From assembly GCF_020329485.1 (NCBI RefSeq), contig NZ_JAGKJI010000001.1, positions 434,001 through 498,000 on the forward strand: 64,000 bases of DNA, written 5' to 3'. A model generated the notes under the pieces. The model searched no databases. It had not been told where the DNA came from and was given only the letters and a program-made list of their open reading frames with translations. Source of the DNA: Bradyrhizobium cenepequi. Lineage in GTDB: Bacteria; Pseudomonadota; Alphaproteobacteria; Rhizobiales; Xanthobacteraceae. Shown here piece by piece: positions 8,017 through 16,354 of the stretch; the stretch's first letter is position 1, and each line of letters opens with the position of its first letter. The translations under genes and the position numbers were made by a program.

Positions 8017-9513
8017 TCAATTGGCGCCGCTGCCGCCGCCGGCGGAGTCATTTGCCGCGGCCTCGTCGATCTTGCGGTAGAGCGTCGAGCGGCCGATCTT
8101 CAGGCGCCGCGCGACCTCCGACATCTGCCCGCGATAGTGCGAGATCGCGAAGCGGATGATCTCGTTCTCCATCTCTTCCAGTGGCCGCACGTCGCCGCTG
8201 CTGGTCAGCATCGAGAGACTGCCGGTGGCGGGCAGCGGCGCAATTGGTATGTCGTTACCCGATACCATCGCGGGCGCCGTCGACGGGCCGACGATCAGCG
8301 GCTCGCCATGCGCCGGGTTCGGGTCAGCAAGCGGATGCGCGGCAACTTGCGGGAAGTCGGCAAGACCAAGCTGGTCGCCGTCGCTCATCACCACTGCGCG
8401 GTACACGGTGTTCTCGAGCTGGCGGATATTGCCGGGCCAGTCGAGTTGCGAAAGATGCGTCATCGCCTCGCCGCTGATGCCGGTGATGTTGCGGTTTTCC
8501 TCCGCGTTGAAGCGCGCGAGAAAATGCCGCAGCAGATGTGGGATGTCTTCGCGCCGCTGCCGCAAGGGCGGGATCGTCAGCGGCAAGACGTGCAACCGGT
8601 AGAACAAGTCCTCGCGGAATTGGCCGGCCTTCACCAGTTCGAGCAATTGGCGGTTCGTAGCGGAGATGATGCGGACGTCGACCTTCACCGGCTTGCGGCC
8701 GCCGACGGCTTCGACCGTGCCCTCCTGCAGCGCGCGCAACAGCTTCACCTGCGCGGTCAGCGGCAATTCGCCGACCTCGTCGAGGAAGAGCGTGCCGCCA
8801 TGGGCTTCCACGAACTTGCCCATGTGGCGCTCGGTGGCGCCGGTGAAGGCGCCCTTCTCATGGCCGAACAGGATCGACTCGACGAGATTATCGGGAATCG
8901 CGCCGCAGTTCACCGCAACAAACGGCTTCGATTTGCGCTCGCTGCTGCCGTGGATGGCGCGCGCGAACAATTCCTTGCCGACGCCGGATTCGCCTTCGAT
9001 CAATACCGGAATGGCCGATGAAGCGGCCTTCTGCGCGATGCGCAGCACGCCACTCATCGCCTCGCTGCGGGTGATGATATCGGAGAAGGTCAGCCGTCCC
9101 TCGCGGCTGTGGCGGATGCGCTGCAATTCACCTTTGAGTGCAGAGGTGTTCAGCGCATTGCGCAAGGATACCTGCAGCCGCTCGAAGCCGACCGGCTTGA
9201 CGACGAAATCCTGGGCGCCGGCGCGCATCGCCGAGACAACGTTGTCGATGCCGCCATGCGCGGTCTGCACGATCACGGGGACGTTCAAACCAGCGTCACG
9301 AATCTTTGCGAGCACGCCAAGGCCATCGAGGCCGGGCATCACGAGGTCGAGCACGACCGCATCGATAGTCTGGCTTTCCTGGGCGGTGAGTGCGGCGATG
9401 GCATCGTCGCCGCTATCGACTACGAGGGGCTGGTAGCCGCATTTTTGCACCATGTTTTCGACCAGACGGCGCTGTACTGCGTCATCATCGGCAATCAAAA
9501 TGGTGGCAACCAT
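8017..9513 (-). CDS. TacA/NtrC-type sigma-54-dependent response regulator
   Basis: A 498-residue three-domain regulator. The receiver (1-120) has acidic pocket ADDD, phospho-acceptor Asp56 in VVLDLVMPG and Lys in VVKPV. The AAA+ domain (about 140-370) carries Walker A GESGVGKE, the sigma-54 contact loop GAFTGA and LFLDEVGELP. A Fis-type HTH closes the protein (EVARRLKIGRSTLYRKI). It should activate sigma-54 promoters when phosphorylated. A perfect CtrA box sits 60-74 bases upstream (9573-9587), which with the architecture recalls Caulobacter TacA; orthology is an inference. Confidence 0.9.
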   Translation of the reverse strand: MVATILIADDDAVQRRLVENMVQKCGYQPLVVDSGDDAIAALTAQESQTIDAVVLDLVMPGLDGLGVLAKIRDAGLNVPVIVQTAHGGIDNVVSAMRAGAQDFVVKPVGFERLQVSLRNALNTSALKGELQRIRHSREGRLTFSDIITRSEAMSGVLRIAQKAASSAIPVLIEGESGVGKELFARAIHGSSERKSKPFVAVNCGAIPDNLVESILFGHEKGAFTGATERHMGKFVEAHGGTLFLDEVGELPLTAQVKLLRALQEGTVEAVGGRKPVKVDVRIISATNRQLLELVKAGQFREDLFYRLHVLPLTIPPLRQRREDIPHLLRHFLARFNAEENRNITGISGEAMTHLSQLDWPGNIRQLENTVYRAVVMSDGDQLGLADFPQVAAHPLADPNPAHGEPLIVGPSTAPAMVSGNDIPIAPLPATGSLSMLTSSGDVRPLEEMENEIIRFAISHYRGQMSEVARRLKIGRSTLYRKIDEAAANDSAGGGSGAN

Positions 9514-9572
9514 GGTTTTCCCCGCGCGTTACGCTTATCTGTCTCGAATCGGGGCACTCTCGCCGAAGCCGA

Positions 9573-9587
9573 TTAACGCCCTCTTAA
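9573..9587 (-). promoter_or_regulatory. Perfect CtrA-box (TTAA-N7-TTAA)
   Basis: TTAACGCCCTCTTAA matches the alphaproteobacterial CtrA consensus exactly. It lies 60-74 bases upstream of the sigma-54 regulator start and about 63 bases from the divergent pepF start. A GANTC (GAATC) CcrM methylation site is at 9545-9549, between the box and the regulator gene. The site is clear; its use by CtrA is inferred. Confidence 0.65.
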
Positions 9588-9649
9588 ACGTTGCCGACCC
9601 CCGCACATTTCGCCGCCGCATCTCCGATTGAACACAGGCTCCCACCAAG

Positions 9650-11542
9650 ATGATCTCGCGCTCCTCTGCTCTCCGCAAACCACCGCAACGCAAACCGGCC
9701 GCCGCCAAATCCGCCGCGACCAAGCCCGCTGCAAACAAGTCCGCCGCGAAGAAGGCCGCGGGCAAGACCGGCAAATTGCCGGAATGGAATCTCGCCGATC
9801 TCTATTCCGGCATCGACGCGCCCGAAGTCGCGCGCGACCTTGCGAAGATGGATGCAGATTGCGTCGCGTTTGAGACCGACTACAGGGGCAAGCTCGCGGA
9901 ACATACGGCGCGGGAAGATGGCGGAAAGTGGCTCGCGGAAGCCGTGCGACGCTATGAAGCGATTGACGATCTCGCCGGCCGGCTCGGCTCCTTTGCCGGC
10001 CTGGTGCATGCCGGCGACAGCGTCGATCCCGCGATCACGAAATTTTACGGCGATGTTTCAGAGCGCCTGACCGCGGCCTCGACGCACCTTCTGTTCTTCG
10101 CGCTCGAGCTCAACCGCATTGACGATGATGTGATCGAGCGCGCGATGCAGGCGGACGAGCTCGCGTATTACCGACCCTGGATCGAGGACCTGCGCAAGGA
10201 GAAGCCTTATCAACTCGAGGATCGCATCGAGCAGCTTTTCCACGAGAAGTCGCAGAGCGGCTATGCCGCCTGGAACCGACTGTTCGACCAGACCATCGCC
10301 GGCCTGCGCTTCAAGGTCGGCGCCAAGGAGCTCGCGATCGAGCCGACGCTCAATTTCTTGCAGGACCGCGACGGCTCAAAGCGCAAGGCTGCGGCGGAGG
10401 CGCTGGCGAAAACATTCAAGGCCGATGAGCGCACTTTCGCGCTGATCACCAACACGCTCGCCAAGGACAAGGAGATTTCCGACCGCTGGCGCGGCTTCCA
10501 GGACGTCGCGGATTCCCGCCATCTCAACAACCGCGTCGAGCGCGAGGTAGTGGATGCGCTGGTCGCTTCCGTGCGCGCCGCCTATCCGAAACTGTCGCAC
10601 CGCTACTACCGCCTCAAGGCAGGCTGGTTCAAAAAGAAGAAGCTGCCGCATTGGGATCGTAACGCGCCGCTGCCTTTTGCCGCGACCGGTACGATTGCCT
10701 GGCCCGAGGCGCGCAACATGGTCTTGACCGCCTATCGCGGCTTTTCGACCGACATGGCCGCCATCGCCGAGCGCTTCTTCACCGACCGCTGGATCGATGC
10801 GCCGGTCAGGCCTGGCAAGGCGCCGGGCGCCTTCTCGCATCCGACCACGCCGTCGGCGCACCCTTACGTGCTGATGAATTACCAGGGCAAGCCCCGCGAC
10901 GTGATGACGCTCGCGCATGAGCTCGGCCATGGCGTGCACCAGGTGCTGGCGGCAAAGAACGGCCCGCTGATGGCGCCGACGCCGCTGACGCTCGCGGAGA
11001 CCGCGAGCGTGTTCGGGGAGATGCTGACCTTCAAGCGGCTGCTGTCAGAGACCAAGAACGCCAAGCAGCGCCAGGCGCTGCTCGCCGGCAAGGTCGAGGA
11101 CATGATCAACACAGTGGTGCGGCAGATCGCGTTCTATTCGTTCGAGCGCGCGATGCACACCGAGCGCAAGAACGGCGAACTGACCGCCGAGCGGATCGGC
11201 CAGATCTGGCTTTCCGTGCAGACCGAGAGCCTGGGGCCGGCGATCGAGATCAAGCCCGGCTATGAGAATTTCTGGATGTACATCCCGCATTTCATCCACT
11301 CGCCATTCTACGTCTACGCCTATGCGTTCGGCGATTGCCTGGTGAACTCGCTCTATGCGGTCTACGAGCACGCCTCCGACGGCTTTGCGGAACGCTATCT
11401 CGATATGCTTTCTGCCGGCGGAACCAAGCACTATTCCGAATTGCTCAAGCCGTTCGGCCTCGACGCCAAGGATCCCAGATTTTGGGACGGCGGCTTGTCG
11501 GTGATCTCGGGCATGATCGACGAACTCGAGGCGATGGGCTGA
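9650..11542 (+). CDS. pepF: Oligoendopeptidase F, M3 family
   Basis: A 630-residue protein. The first 40 residues are a Lys/Ala-rich extension (AAAKSAATKPAANKSAAKKA) that most relatives lack. The rest is an M3B oligopeptidase with zinc motif HELGHGVH at about residue 423 and the third ligand in LAETASVFGEM. The enzyme hydrolyses short peptides in the cytoplasm. It is divergent from the sigma-54 regulator and shares a 136-base intergenic region with it. A shorter start inside the basic extension cannot be excluded. Confidence 0.9.
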   Translation: MISRSSALRKPPQRKPAAAKSAATKPAANKSAAKKAAGKTGKLPEWNLADLYSGIDAPEVARDLAKMDADCVAFETDYRGKLAEHTAREDGGKWLAEAVRRYEAIDDLAGRLGSFAGLVHAGDSVDPAITKFYGDVSERLTAASTHLLFFALELNRIDDDVIERAMQADELAYYRPWIEDLRKEKPYQLEDRIEQLFHEKSQSGYAAWNRLFDQTIAGLRFKVGAKELAIEPTLNFLQDRDGSKRKAAAEALAKTFKADERTFALITNTLAKDKEISDRWRGFQDVADSRHLNNRVEREVVDALVASVRAAYPKLSHRYYRLKAGWFKKKKLPHWDRNAPLPFAATGTIAWPEARNMVLTAYRGFSTDMAAIAERFFTDRWIDAPVRPGKAPGAFSHPTTPSAHPYVLMNYQGKPRDVMTLAHELGHGVHQVLAAKNGPLMAPTPLTLAETASVFGEMLTFKRLLSETKNAKQRQALLAGKVEDMINTVVRQIAFYSFERAMHTERKNGELTAERIGQIWLSVQTESLGPAIEIKPGYENFWMYIPHFIHSPFYVYAYAFGDCLVNSLYAVYEHASDGFAERYLDMLSAGGTKHYSELLKPFGLDAKDPRFWDGGLSVISGMIDELEAMG

Positions 11543-11581
11543 GGTTTCTGGGGCGTAAAACATTTGTTGAACGGAACTCGG

Positions 11582-11612
11582 AGCTCTGTTATACATTTTG
11601 TATAACGGAGCT
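11582..11612 (+). promoter_or_regulatory. 31-bp palindromic operator over the antitoxin ribosome site
   Basis: Positions 11582-11595 and 11599-11612 are complementary at 13 of 14 bases around a TTT centre; the core is TTATACA-TTT-TGTATAA. The right arm contains the GGAG Shine-Dalgarno of the antitoxin gene, whose ATG is at 11619. It is well placed for binding by the AbrB-type antitoxin or toxin-antitoxin complex. As RNA it would also form a hairpin burying the ribosome site. Confidence 0.65.
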
Positions 11613-11618
11613 GCCGCT

Positions 11619-11876
11619 ATGAATGAAATGCCGCGAAATACCGCTGAAGGTGAGTTCGTTCAGATCAAGAAGATCGGCAACTCGCTCGGCCTCATCCTAT
11701 CGAAGGATATTCTTTCCCGGCTGAAGCTGAAGGAAGGCGACAAGCTTTTCATTACCGAGCAGACAGAACGGGGAGTGAAGCTTTCCCCCTACGATCCCAA
11801 GCATGCCAAAGCGATGGAGATCGCCAGGCGTTCGTTCAGCACCTACGCGGATACGTACAAGGCCCTCGCAAAGTGA
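11619..11876 (+). CDS. AbrB/MazE-type antitoxin
   Basis: An 85-residue protein with a SpoVT/AbrB swapped-hairpin N-terminus: VQIKKIGNSLGLILSKDIL then LKLKEGDKLFIT. The C-terminal tail (about residues 55-85) is charged and probably wraps the toxin. The ATG at 11619 has GGAG nine bases upstream; an in-frame codon further up would lie inside the operator. It overlaps the Doc toxin gene by four bases (GTGA), as is usual for antitoxin-first modules. Confidence 0.85.
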   Translation: MNEMPRNTAEGEFVQIKKIGNSLGLILSKDILSRLKLKEGDKLFITEQTERGVKLSPYDPKHAKAMEIARRSFSTYADTYKALAK

Positions 11877-12259
11877 ACGAGCCGATTTGGCTGGACGTGG
11901 AGGTCATGATCGATCTCCACGCCGAGCAGCTTGCGCTGTTTGGGGGCCCGGATGGCATTCGCGACCAGGGTATGCTGGAATCTGCGCTTGGCCGTCCGAT
12001 CAATAAATTCACCTACGGCGAAACCGACCTTGCTGCACTCGCAGCATCGTATGCGTTCGGTATTGCCCGGAACCATCCGTTCGTGGACGGCAACAAGCGT
12101 GCGGCCTTCGGGGCGATGATCGTCTTTCTGGGCCTCAACGGTGTCGACTTTCTAGTGCCGCCTGAAAATGCCACCGCCATGATCCTCGCTCTGGCGGCCG
12201 GCGAGGTCAGCGAGGAAAGCCTCACCCGCTGGATCCGGGATAATTGGCCTTCCGAATGA
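11873..12259 (+). CDS. doc: Doc-type (Fic fold) toxin
   Basis: A 128-residue death-on-curing protein with the Fic/Doc motif HPFVDGNKRAAF and the usual N-terminal helices (MIDLHAEQLALFGG, GIRDQGMLESAL). Doc kinases phosphorylate and inactivate EF-Tu. Translation starts at GTG, overlapping the antitoxin stop. The length is normal and all motif residues are present, so it is probably active. The partner is AbrB-like rather than the classical Phd. Confidence 0.9.
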   Translation: MNEPIWLDVEVMIDLHAEQLALFGGPDGIRDQGMLESALGRPINKFTYGETDLAALAASYAFGIARNHPFVDGNKRAAFGAMIVFLGLNGVDFLVPPENATAMILALAAGEVSEESLTRWIRDNWPSE

Positions 12260-12346
12260 GGCGATAGGCAGGGTGGCGTTGCCCTGCCATTCGGTTTGCG
12301 GTATTGGCACGCCTGAAATTCGGACGTTTGATGACTGGGGACACCG

Positions 12347-12499
12347 ATGGCAAACCATAGCGAAGTGGCTTACACCACCGCCGACGGCAACGACTACATC
12401 GAGCACGAGCGGACCTATGAAGGGTTCATCGCGCTGGTCAAATACGGCAGCGCGACGGTCGCCCTTATTCTCGTCCTGATGGCCTTCTTCCTGCTCTGA
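12347..12499 (+). CDS. Cytochrome aa3 oxidase subunit IV, bacterial small type
   Basis: A 50-residue protein, MANHSEVAYTTADGNDYIEH to MAFFLL. It has a hydrophilic N-terminus, the EHERTYEGFIAL segment typical of the bacterial aa3 subunit IV family, and one C-terminal membrane helix (SATVALILVLMAFFLL). GGGGA lies five bases before the ATG. The larger oxidase genes are not in the window. Members of this family are accessory helices of aa3 oxidase or free-standing paralogues. Confidence 0.8.
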   Translation: MANHSEVAYTTADGNDYIEHERTYEGFIALVKYGSATVALILVLMAFFLL

Positions 12500-12636
12500 T
12501 CCCTCGCCGGCTGCGCCGCCACTGCCGGCGGTGCTCACAAAAATTGCACTCAAACCGGTCCCAAAACCGGTATCCAACGTTGCGGGAGTAACGCTAAGTT
12601 TGCATGCGTGCGCTGTCCCGCGCCGCCGGAGGCTTT

Positions 12637-13764
12637 ATGAAGATTGCCGTTGCCAAGGAAATCGACCCGTCCGAGCCGCGGGTCGCCGCGTCCCCTGATA
12701 CTATCAAGAAATTCAAGGCGCTCGGCGCCGAGGTCGCGGTCGAGTCGGGCGCGGGCATCAAGTCGGGCTTGCCGGATTCGGAATTCACCGCCGCGGGCGC
12801 CACGGTCAGCGCGGACGCGGTGAAGGATGCCGACATCGTCATCAAGGTGAAGCGGCCGGAGCCATCTGAACTCTCGAGATACAAGCGCGGCGCACTCGTC
12901 ATCGCCATCATGGACCCGTACGGCAATGACGCTGCGCTGAAGGCAATGGCTGATGCCGGTGTTTCGGCCTTTGCTATGGAATTGATGCCGCGCATCACCC
13001 GCGCGCAGGTTATGGACGTCTTGTCCTCGCAGGCGAACCTCGCCGGCTATCGCGCGGTGATCGAGGGCGCCGAAGCCTTCGGCCGCGCCTTCCCGATGAT
13101 GATGACTGCGGCCGGCACGGTCCCCGCCGCCAAAGTGTTCGTGATGGGGGTCGGCGTTGCCGGCCTGCAGGCGATCGCGACCGCGCGCCGGCTAGGGGCC
13201 ATCGTCACCGCCACGGACGTACGTCCGGCGACCAAAGAGCAGGTGGAGAGCCTTGGCGCCAAATTCCTCGCGGTCGAGGACGAGGAGTTCAAGAACGCGC
13301 AGACCGCGGGCGGTTACGCCAAGGAGATGTCCAAGGAGTATCAGGCCAAGCAGGCCGCGCTCACCGCCGAGCACATCAAGAAGCAGGATGTCGTGATCAC
13401 GACGGCGCTGATCCCGGGCCGTCTGGCGCCAAGGCTCGTGAACAGCGAAATGGTCAAGTCGATGCGGCCCGGTTCGGTGCTGGTCGATCTCGCCGTCGAA
13501 CGCGGCGGCAATGTCGAAGGCGCGAAGGCGGGCGAGGTCGTCGACGTCGATGGCATCAAGATCGTCGGCTACACCAATGTCGCCGGCCGCGTCGCGGCTT
13601 CCGCCTCCGGCCTTTATGCCCGCAACCTGTTCGCCTTCATCGAGACGCTGATCGACAAGGCGAACAAGGCACTCGCCGTCAACTGGGATGACGAACTGGT
13701 GAAATCTACCGCGCTGACCAAGGATGGCGCCGTCATCCATCCGAACTTCCAGCCGAAAGCCTAA
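12637..13764 (+). CDS. pntAA: NAD(P) transhydrogenase subunit alpha 1
   Basis: A 375-residue soluble NAD(H)-binding subunit (domain I). [20 protein letters not shown] begins the alanine-dehydrogenase-like fold, [20 protein letters not shown] is the family signature, and [20 protein letters not shown] is the Rossmann motif. The ATG at 12637 follows a GGAGG site. With the next two genes it forms proton-translocating transhydrogenase, which drives hydride transfer from NADH to NADP+ using the proton gradient. Confidence 0.96.
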   Translation: MKIAVAKEIDPSEPRVAASPDTIKKFKALGAEVAVESGAGIKSGLPDSEFTAAGATVSADAVKDADIVIKVKRPEPSELSRYKRGALVIAIMDPYGNDAALKAMADAGVSAFAMELMPRITRAQVMDVLSSQANLAGYRAVIEGAEAFGRAFPMMMTAAGTVPAAKVFVMGVGVAGLQAIATARRLGAIVTATDVRPATKEQVESLGAKFLAVEDEEFKNAQTAGGYAKEMSKEYQAKQAALTAEHIKKQDVVITTALIPGRLAPRLVNSEMVKSMRPGSVLVDLAVERGGNVEGAKAGEVVDVDGIKIVGYTNVAGRVAASASGLYARNLFAFIETLIDKANKALAVNWDDELVKSTALTKDGAVIHPNFQPKA

Positions 13765-13775
13765 GGAGAGAAGCC

Positions 13776-14093
13776 ATGGAGCATATCGCGCAGGCCGTCG
13801 ATCCCTTCGTGTTTCGGCTTTCCATTTTCGTGCTGGCGGTGTTCGTCGGCTATTTCGTGGTGTGGTCGGTGACGCCTGCGCTGCATACGCCGCTGATGAG
13901 CGTCACCAACGCGATCTCCTCGGTGATCGTGGTCGGCGCGCTGCTCGCGGTCGGCGTCGGCATGATCTCGAGCGGCTCGGGCTGGGCGCGCGGCTTCGGC
14001 TTCGTCGCGCTGATCTTCGCCTGCGTGAACATCTTCGGTGGCTTCCTTGTCACCCAGCGAATGCTGGCGATGTACAAGAAGAAGGCCAAGTAA
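13776..14093 (+). CDS. pntAB: NAD(P) transhydrogenase subunit alpha 2
   Basis: A 105-residue membrane protein with three or four hydrophobic helices ([45 protein letters not shown]) and a basic end (MYKKKAK). It is the membrane part of the alpha subunit, encoded separately as in Rhodospirillum rubrum. An AAGGAGAG site precedes the ATG, and the gene lies 11 bases after pntAA. Confidence 0.95.
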   Translation: MEHIAQAVDPFVFRLSIFVLAVFVGYFVVWSVTPALHTPLMSVTNAISSVIVVGALLAVGVGMISSGSGWARGFGFVALIFACVNIFGGFLVTQRMLAMYKKKAK

Positions 14094-14131
14094 GCGGCGA
14101 CCTCGGGCGAAGAGGCAAATGGGGACCTGAG

Positions 14132-15529
14132 ATGAACGCCAATCTCTCTGCATTGTTGTATCTCGTGGCGGGTGTGCTGTTCATCCTGTCGCTCAGGGGG
14201 CTGTCGAGCCCCGCCACCTCGCGCCAGGGCAACCTGTTCGGCATGATCGGCATGGCGATCGCGATTCTGACCACGCTCGCGAGCCATCCGCCGGCTGACG
14301 GCGTCGCCTGGCTGCTGGTCGTGCTCGGTGTCGCCATCGGCGGCACGATCGGCGCTGTGATCGCGCGACGGGTGCCGATGACCTCGATGCCCGAGCTGGT
14401 CGCCGCTTTCCACTCGCTGGTCGGCATGGCCGCCGTGCTGGTCGCCGCCGGCGCGTTCTATGCGCCCGAAGCCTTCGACATCGGCACGCCCGGCAACATC
14501 CATACCCAGAGCCTGATCGAGATGTCGCTCGGCGTCGCGATCGGCGCTTTGACCTTCACCGGCTCGGTGATTGCGTTCCTGAAACTGTCAGCGCGGATGA
14601 GCGGCGCGCCGATCATCCTGCCATTCCGCCATCTCATCAACATCGCGCTCGCCCTGGCGCTGGTGTTCTTTATCGTTGGCCTCGTGCTGTCGGGCAGCGC
14701 GCTCGACTTCTGGCTGATCACGATCATCGCGCTGGCGCTCGGCGTGCTTATGATCATCCCGATCGGCGGCGCCGACATGCCGGTCGTGATCTCGATGCTG
14801 AACTCCTATTCGGGCTGGGCGGCGGCCGGCATCGGCTTCACGCTCGGCAATTCGGCGCTGATCATCACCGGCGCACTGGTCGGCTCGTCCGGCGCGATCC
14901 TGTCCTACATCATGTGCCACGCGATGAACCGGTCCTTCATCTCGGTCATCCTCGGCGGCTTCGGCGGCGAGACCGCGGCGGCAGCCGGCGTGACCGGCGA
15001 GCAGAAGCCGGCCAAGCTGGGGTCTGCTGACGATGCTGCCTTCATCATGAAGAACGCCTCGAAGGTCATCATCGTGCCCGGCTATGGCATGGCGGTGGCG
15101 CAGGCGCAGCACGCGTTGCGCGAAATGGCCGACATCCTGAAGAAGGAAGGCGTCGAGGTGAAGTACGCGATCCACCCCGTCGCGGGCCGCATGCCCGGCC
15201 ATATGAACGTGCTGCTGGCGGAAGCCAACGTGCCCTATGACGAGGTGTTCGAACTGGAGGACATCAACTCCGAATTCGCCCAGGCTGACGTCGCCTTCGT
15301 GATCGGCGCCAACGACGTCACCAATCCGGCAGCGGAAGAGGACAAATCCTCCCCGATCTACGGCATGCCGGTGCTGCAGGTCTGGAAGGCCGGAACCGTG
15401 ATGTTCATCAAGCGCTCGCTGGCCTCGGGCTATGCCGGTATCGACAATCCGCTGTTCTATCGCGACAACACCATGATGCTGCTCGGCGATGCCAAGAAGG
15501 TGACTGAGAGCATTGTCAAGGCGATGTGA
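14132..15529 (+). CDS. pntB: NAD(P) transhydrogenase subunit beta
   Basis: A 465-residue protein starting at ATG 14132. About 270 residues contain eight or nine membrane helices, then the NADP(H)-binding domain III with IIVPGYGMAVAQAQHAL and GRMPGHMNVLLAEA. The longer upstream open frame reads through pntAB in another frame and is not the gene. It provides the proton channel and NADPH site of transhydrogenase. Its TGA overlaps the GTG of the next gene. Confidence 0.96.
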   Translation: MNANLSALLYLVAGVLFILSLRGLSSPATSRQGNLFGMIGMAIAILTTLASHPPADGVAWLLVVLGVAIGGTIGAVIARRVPMTSMPELVAAFHSLVGMAAVLVAAGAFYAPEAFDIGTPGNIHTQSLIEMSLGVAIGALTFTGSVIAFLKLSARMSGAPIILPFRHLINIALALALVFFIVGLVLSGSALDFWLITIIALALGVLMIIPIGGADMPVVISMLNSYSGWAAAGIGFTLGNSALIITGALVGSSGAILSYIMCHAMNRSFISVILGGFGGETAAAAGVTGEQKPAKLGSADDAAFIMKNASKVIIVPGYGMAVAQAQHALREMADILKKEGVEVKYAIHPVAGRMPGHMNVLLAEANVPYDEVFELEDINSEFAQADVAFVIGANDVTNPAAEEDKSSPIYGMPVLQVWKAGTVMFIKRSLASGYAGIDNPLFYRDNTMMLLGDAKKVTESIVKAM

Positions 15530-16347
15530 GACTGTTGCGAGCAGCGATGCTCGTCCTCAAATGGCTCCTGATCGTCGCTGCAGTCGGCTATCTCGGAGCG
15601 CTCGTGGTGCTGTTCGTCAAGCAGCGCGAGATGTTGTTTCCGATTCCGACGCGGGAGCGAACCTCGCCGGAAGCGGCCGGCTTTCCTGAAGCCGAGGAAC
15701 ATGTGCTCACCACCGGCGACGGCGAAAAGGTCATCGTCTGGTACGTGCCGGCAAAGCCAGGCCATCCCGTGATCCTGCACTTTCCCGGCAATGGAGACTT
15801 TCTCGCAGGAAGGGTCAGTCGTTTCCGTGCCATGACGTCGGATGGCACTGGCCTGGTCGCGCTCTCCTACCGCGGCTATGCCGGCTCGAGCGGATATCCG
15901 AGCGAGCAAGGCATTCTGCAGGATGCTGCTGCAGCTTACGCCTTCACCGCCGCGCGCTACGCCGCGGAACGAATCGTCGTCTGGGGATTTTCGCTCGGCA
16001 CAGGGATTGCGGTCTCGCTGGCTTCGGAGCAGCCGATCGGCAAACTGATCCTGGAGGCGCCCTATACCTCGACGGCTGACATTGCTGGTTCGGTACTCCC
16101 GTTCGTGCCGGTGCGCTGGCTGATGCGCGATCAGTTTCGCTCCGACGAGCGCATCGAACGCGTCAATGTGCCGCTGCTCGTCATGCACGGCACCAACGAT
16201 CCCGTAATCTCGATCATCTTTGGTGAACGCCTGTTCGCGCTGGCGCGTGAGCCGAAGCGGCTCGTTCGCTTTGCTGGCGGCGGCCACGACAATCTCGACT
16301 ATTATGGCGCGATCGAAACGGTGCGGCAGTTCATTGGCGGTGCATAG
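15526..16347 (+). CDS. Membrane-anchored alpha/beta hydrolase (BEM46/ABHD13-like)
   Basis: A 273-residue protein. One N-terminal membrane helix (LLIVAAVGYLGALVVLF) precedes an alpha/beta hydrolase domain. The nucleophile elbow is GFSLG, the acid is in MHGTNDPV and the histidine is in GGGHDNL, giving a full triad. HFPGNGD supplies the oxyanion region. The substrate is unknown. It starts with GTG inside the pntB stop (four-base overlap), so it is translationally tied to transhydrogenase. Confidence 0.85.
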   Translation: MRLLRAAMLVLKWLLIVAAVGYLGALVVLFVKQREMLFPIPTRERTSPEAAGFPEAEEHVLTTGDGEKVIVWYVPAKPGHPVILHFPGNGDFLAGRVSRFRAMTSDGTGLVALSYRGYAGSSGYPSEQGILQDAAAAYAFTAARYAAERIVVWGFSLGTGIAVSLASEQPIGKLILEAPYTSTADIAGSVLPFVPVRWLMRDQFRSDERIERVNVPLLVMHGTNDPVISIIFGERLFALAREPKRLVRFAGGGHDNLDYYGAIETVRQFIGGA

Positions 16348-16354
16348 GTGTAGA

